Shown: piece after piece, positions 61,688-64,000 of the stretch
How positions within the stretch are numbered: position 1 is the first letter of the stretch
How the letters are laid out: each line of letters begins with the position of its first letter
Assembly (NCBI GenBank): GCA_009776305.1
Contig: WRLY01000001.1
Coordinates: 310,001 to 374,000, forward strand
DNA: 64,000 bases
Source of the DNA: Oscillospiraceae bacterium
Lineage (GTDB): Bacteria > Bacillota > Clostridia > Oscillospirales > Ruminococcaceae
Reading direction: 5' to 3'
Program-made: the position numbers and the translations under genes
Notes under the pieces: model-generated
Database searches by the model: none
What the model was told of the DNA's origin: nothing
Seen by the model: the letters and a program-made list of their open reading frames with translations, nothing else

Positions 61688-63496
61688 TTAGGTATCAAGC
61701 TTTAAAACCGCCATAAACGCCTCGGGTGGGACTTCCACAGAGCCTAACTGCCGCATTTTCTTTTTACCCTCTTTTTGCTTTTCAAGCAGTTTCTTTTTAC
61801 GGGTGATGTCGCCGCCGTAGCACTTGGCAAGCACGTCCTTTCGCATGGCGCGGACGGTTTCGCGGGCGATTATTTTGCCGCCGATTGCCGCCTGAATCGG
61901 CACTTCAAACAACTGGCGGGGGATATTATCCTTGAGTTTTTCGGCGATTTTGCGCCCTCTGGTATAAGCCTTTTCGGTATGAACGATAAATGATAACGCA
62001 TCAACCGTTTCACCGTTCAGCAATACGTCAAGCTTTACAAGCTTTGACGGCTCAAATCCGCATATTTCATAATCAAAACTTGCGTAGCCCCTCGTTTTGG
62101 ATTTCAAAAGGTCGAAAAAGTCATAGACGATCTCGTTCAAGGGTAAAATATAGTGTAAATCCACCCTTTTCTCGTCAAGATATTTCATATCCTTGAAAAT
62201 CCCGCGCCGCTCCTGACTGATTTCCATTATTGCCCCGATATAGTCCGACGGGGTTATGATATGGGCGTCGGTCATAGGCTCGAACGCTTGTGAAATTTCG
62301 GCGGGGTCGGGATAATTCGCGGGGTTGTCAATCGTGATTTTTTTGCCGTTAGTCAGCTCAATTTCATAAACTACCGACGGTGCGGTGGTAATCAGGTCAA
62401 GATTATATTCCCGTTCAAGCCGCTCCTCGATAATTTCCATGTGCAAAAGTCCCAAAAAACCGCACCGAAAACCAAAGCCCAGCGCGTTTGAGGTTTCTGC
62501 TTCAAACGTAAGCGCGGCGTCGTTAAGGCGGAGTTTCTCCAAAGCCTCTTTCAGGTCGTTGTATTTTGAGCCGTCGGCGGGGTAAATTCCGCTGAAAACC
62601 ATAGGGTTCACCGGACGGTAGCCGGGCAAAGGCTCTAATGCGGGGGCGGCTACGCTTGTAACCGTGTCGCCAACCTGTGTGTCCCCGATTGACTTAATGG
62701 ACGCGGCTATATAGCCGACCTCGCCTGCTTTGAGTTCCTGCGCGGGAACAAGTCCCGTCGCGCCCATAAATCCGAGTTCAGTAATTTGGAACTGCGCGCC
62801 GCTTGCCATCATTTTTATTTTTTCACCGAAAGCGATTTTGCCCGTCTTTACGCGAACGTAAATGATTACGCCTTTGTAAAGGTCGTAAAAGCTGTCGAAA
62901 ATCAACGCCTTAAAAGGTGAATCAACGTCCCCGTCGGGAGATGGCACAAGTTCGATTACCCGCTCCAATACCGCGCCTATATTAACGCCGTTTTTGGCTG
63001 AAATGCAGGGCGCGTCTTCGGCGGGTATTCCTATTACGTTTTCGATTTCATCTTTGCACATTTGGGGGTCGGCGGCGGGCAGGTCGATTTTGTTTATAAC
63101 GGGAACTATTTCCAAATTCGACTCCACCGCGAGATAGGCATTGGCAAGCGTCTGCGCCTCAATTCCCTGCGACGCGTCAACTATTAACACCGCCCCCTCG
63201 CAGGCGTTTAGCGAACGGCTGACCTCATAGCCGAAGTCAACATGCCCTGGGGTGTCAATCAGGTTAAAAATATAGTCCTCGCCGCTTTCGGATTTATAGC
63301 TCATGCGGACGGCGCGGGCTTTAATTGTTATGCCCCGCTCGCGCTCCAAGTCCATATTGTCTAAGAGCTGTTCCTCCATGTCCCTCAGAGCTACGGTTTG
63401 TGTAAGCTCCAAAAGCCTGTCGGCAAGGGTGGACTTGCCGTGGTCTATATGCGCTACAATGCAGAAATTGCGAATGTTTTCCGGATATGAGAGCAA
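61688..63496 (-). CDS. lepA: elongation factor 4
   Basis: 602 aa translational GTPase. G1 [14 protein letters not shown]3 DTPGHVDF, G4 NKIDLP and the EF4-specific C-terminal domain ([49 protein letters not shown]) are clear. LepA acts on stalled or assembling ribosomes. It lies upstream of the Xre-hemW pair. Confidence 0.97.
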   Translation of the reverse strand: MLSYPENIRNFCIVAHIDHGKSTLADRLLELTQTVALRDMEEQLLDNMDLERERGITIKARAVRMSYKSESGEDYIFNLIDTPGHVDFGYEVSRSLNACEGAVLIVDASQGIEAQTLANAYLAVESNLEIVPVINKIDLPAADPQMCKDEIENVIGIPAEDAPCISAKNGVNIGAVLERVIELVPSPDGDVDSPFKALIFDSFYDLYKGVIIYVRVKTGKIAFGEKIKMMASGAQFQITELGFMGATGLVPAQELKAGEVGYIAASIKSIGDTQVGDTVTSVAAPALEPLPGYRPVNPMVFSGIYPADGSKYNDLKEALEKLRLNDAALTFEAETSNALGFGFRCGFLGLLHMEIIEERLEREYNLDLITTAPSVVYEIELTNGKKITIDNPANYPDPAEISQAFEPMTDAHIITPSDYIGAIMEISQERRGIFKDMKYLDEKRVDLHYILPLNEIVYDFFDLLKSKTRGYASFDYEICGFEPSKLVKLDVLLNGETVDALSFIVHTEKAYTRGRKIAEKLKDNIPRQLFEVPIQAAIGGKIIARETVRAMRKDVLAKCYGGDITRKKKLLEKQKEGKKKMRQLGSVEVPPEAFMAVLKLDT

Positions 63497-63540
63497 AGGG
63501 TAAAACCTCCCGAAATTTGTTTTGCGTTTTTGGTATACAT

Positions 63541-63562
63541 AGGGCGGCGAAACTGCCGCCCT
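63541..63562 (-). terminator. hairpin between the acidic ORF and lepA
   Basis: AGGGCGGC (63541-63548), GAAACT, GCCGCCCT (63555-63562): a strong GC stem lacking a T-run on either strand. Candidate terminator of the upstream acidic gene. Confidence 0.5.
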
Positions 63563-63587
63563 TATGTTATAGCTACTTTAAAACAAG

Positions 63588-64000
63588 TTAAATAATAATT
63601 CCGTTCATTCTGAACGTCCTTATCCAATATTCAGCCCAATCGTCTGCGTCCCATGAGAAAGCCTCAAAGCCTATATCTTCACCCTCAAAATCCGATTCGC
63701 CCATGATGCGGTCAATTTCGAGAACACGTTCGGCTACATCTAATTCAAAGATTTCCCAGACAACTAACCAGTCGTTTTCTATATCCCATTCAATTACTTC
63801 ATAACCGAAAACTTCGATAACAGTGTCCCAAATGTCGTCGTCCCATTGGTCGTCTAAAATCGCTTTCCAAAGCCCTTTCATAGCGGTAAGTGCGAAATCG
63901 TTCTCAAAATCATAATGTTCGTTGCTTTGGTATTGGTTGTGACTGTCGTCTTCGCCGAGCATTTCTTCAAGCAGTCTTTCCCAGTCCTCTTCCGTCCATT
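63588..64000 (-). CDS. acidic Trp-rich protein of unknown function (5' end outside window)
   Basis: The reading frame stays open past the track ATG at 63962 to the window edge (WTEEDWERLLEEMLGEDD just upstream in frame), so the gene is truncated and its true start is not visible. The ~137 residues seen are strongly acidic and rich in Trp (DDQWDDDIWDTVIEVF, IENDWLVVWEIFELD, WDADDWAEYWIRTF), with no signal peptide or membrane segment visible. It may be a soluble interaction or immunity-type protein; I do not recognise the family. Confidence 0.75.
   Translation of the reverse strand, partial: WTEEDWERLLEEMLGEDDSHNQYQSNEHYDFENDFALTAMKGLWKAILDDQWDDDIWDTVIEVFGYEVIEWDIENDWLVVWEIFELDVAERVLEIDRIMGESDFEGEDIGFEAFSWDADDWAEYWIRTFRMNGIII

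Noticed and set aside
1-64000. Search for CRISPR arrays, tRNA genes, rRNA, transposases and att sites
   Set aside because: No regularly spaced direct repeats, no tRNA T-arm-like GGTTCGAATCC signatures in a tRNA context, and no transposase or integrase proteins were seen by eye.

Overview
This 64 kb window looks like chromosomal DNA of an endospore-forming member of the Clostridia. The evidence is the complete spoIIIAA-AH operon, a gerA/gerC/gerB germination operon, Soj/Spo0J plus a Noc-like paralogue, RemB, a MecA-type adaptor, a type III glutamine synthetase and oxygen-sensitive style enzymes such as HemW. A placement in the Oscillospirales/Ruminococcaceae neighbourhood is a guess from gene style. 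No phage, insertion sequence, CRISPR array, tRNA or rRNA gene was seen; the only structural RNA recognised is rnpB.

Region 1-11.2 kb (all + strand): 3' end of gyrB, a 49-aa ORF missed by the ORF track, a YcxB-like membrane protein, gyrA, mnmG (apparently with an ACG start codon), rsmG, noc, soj, spo0J and serS, with three parS-like sites. Region 11.3-20.9 kb (all - strand): DUF4349 lipoprotein, dnaN, an oriC-type intergenic region with a DnaA-trio, dnaA, a NYN-domain protein, yajC, a DUF4015-like protein, and a three-gene rnfD-rnfE-rnfA cluster that has lost nearly all its redox ligands. Region 20.9-34.4 kb (mixed): mecA-like adaptor, rpe, a 690-bp AT-rich gap with a perfect inverted repeat, pth, an ABC transporter, a Gfo/Idh oxidoreductase, glnN, then remB-recF-yaaA, a tRNA-modifying-type methyltransferase, a HAD phosphatase, a GT-C-like membrane protein and a RING-like membrane protein. 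Region 34.4-43.7 kb: rnpB, superoxide dismutase with an overlapping Xre regulator, then an ilvB-tyrS-cimA-leuC-leuD-leuB operon that together would make isoleucine precursors from pyruvate by the citramalate route. Region 43.8-48.7 kb: spoIIIA operon (mother-cell side of the forespore feeding channel). Region 48.9-55 kb: GntR(YtrA-like)-ABC operon with a probable self-operator, and a Ca2+-type P-ATPase with a structured leader. Region 55-64 kb: ger operon, birA, rpsT, hemW, Xre regulator, lepA and the end of an acidic unknown gene cut by the window edge.

The most notable points are (1) the Rnf-like membrane trio without rnfB/C/G and with 3 of the 4 intramembrane Fe-S cysteines and the RnfD flavinylation motif missing; (2) the ACG start of mnmG; (3) the dispersal of the classical dnaA-dnaN-yaaA-recF-remB-gyrB-gyrA block into three pieces with both flanks of the putative oriC transcribed towards it; and (4) several leader/operator structures. 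Start codons were corrected relative to the ORF track where a Shine-Dalgarno sequence or family alignment demanded it (mnmG, noc, soj, dnaN, mecA, remB, spoIIIAD, the GT-C protein and others). All family assignments are from reading the proteins by eye; no database search was run.
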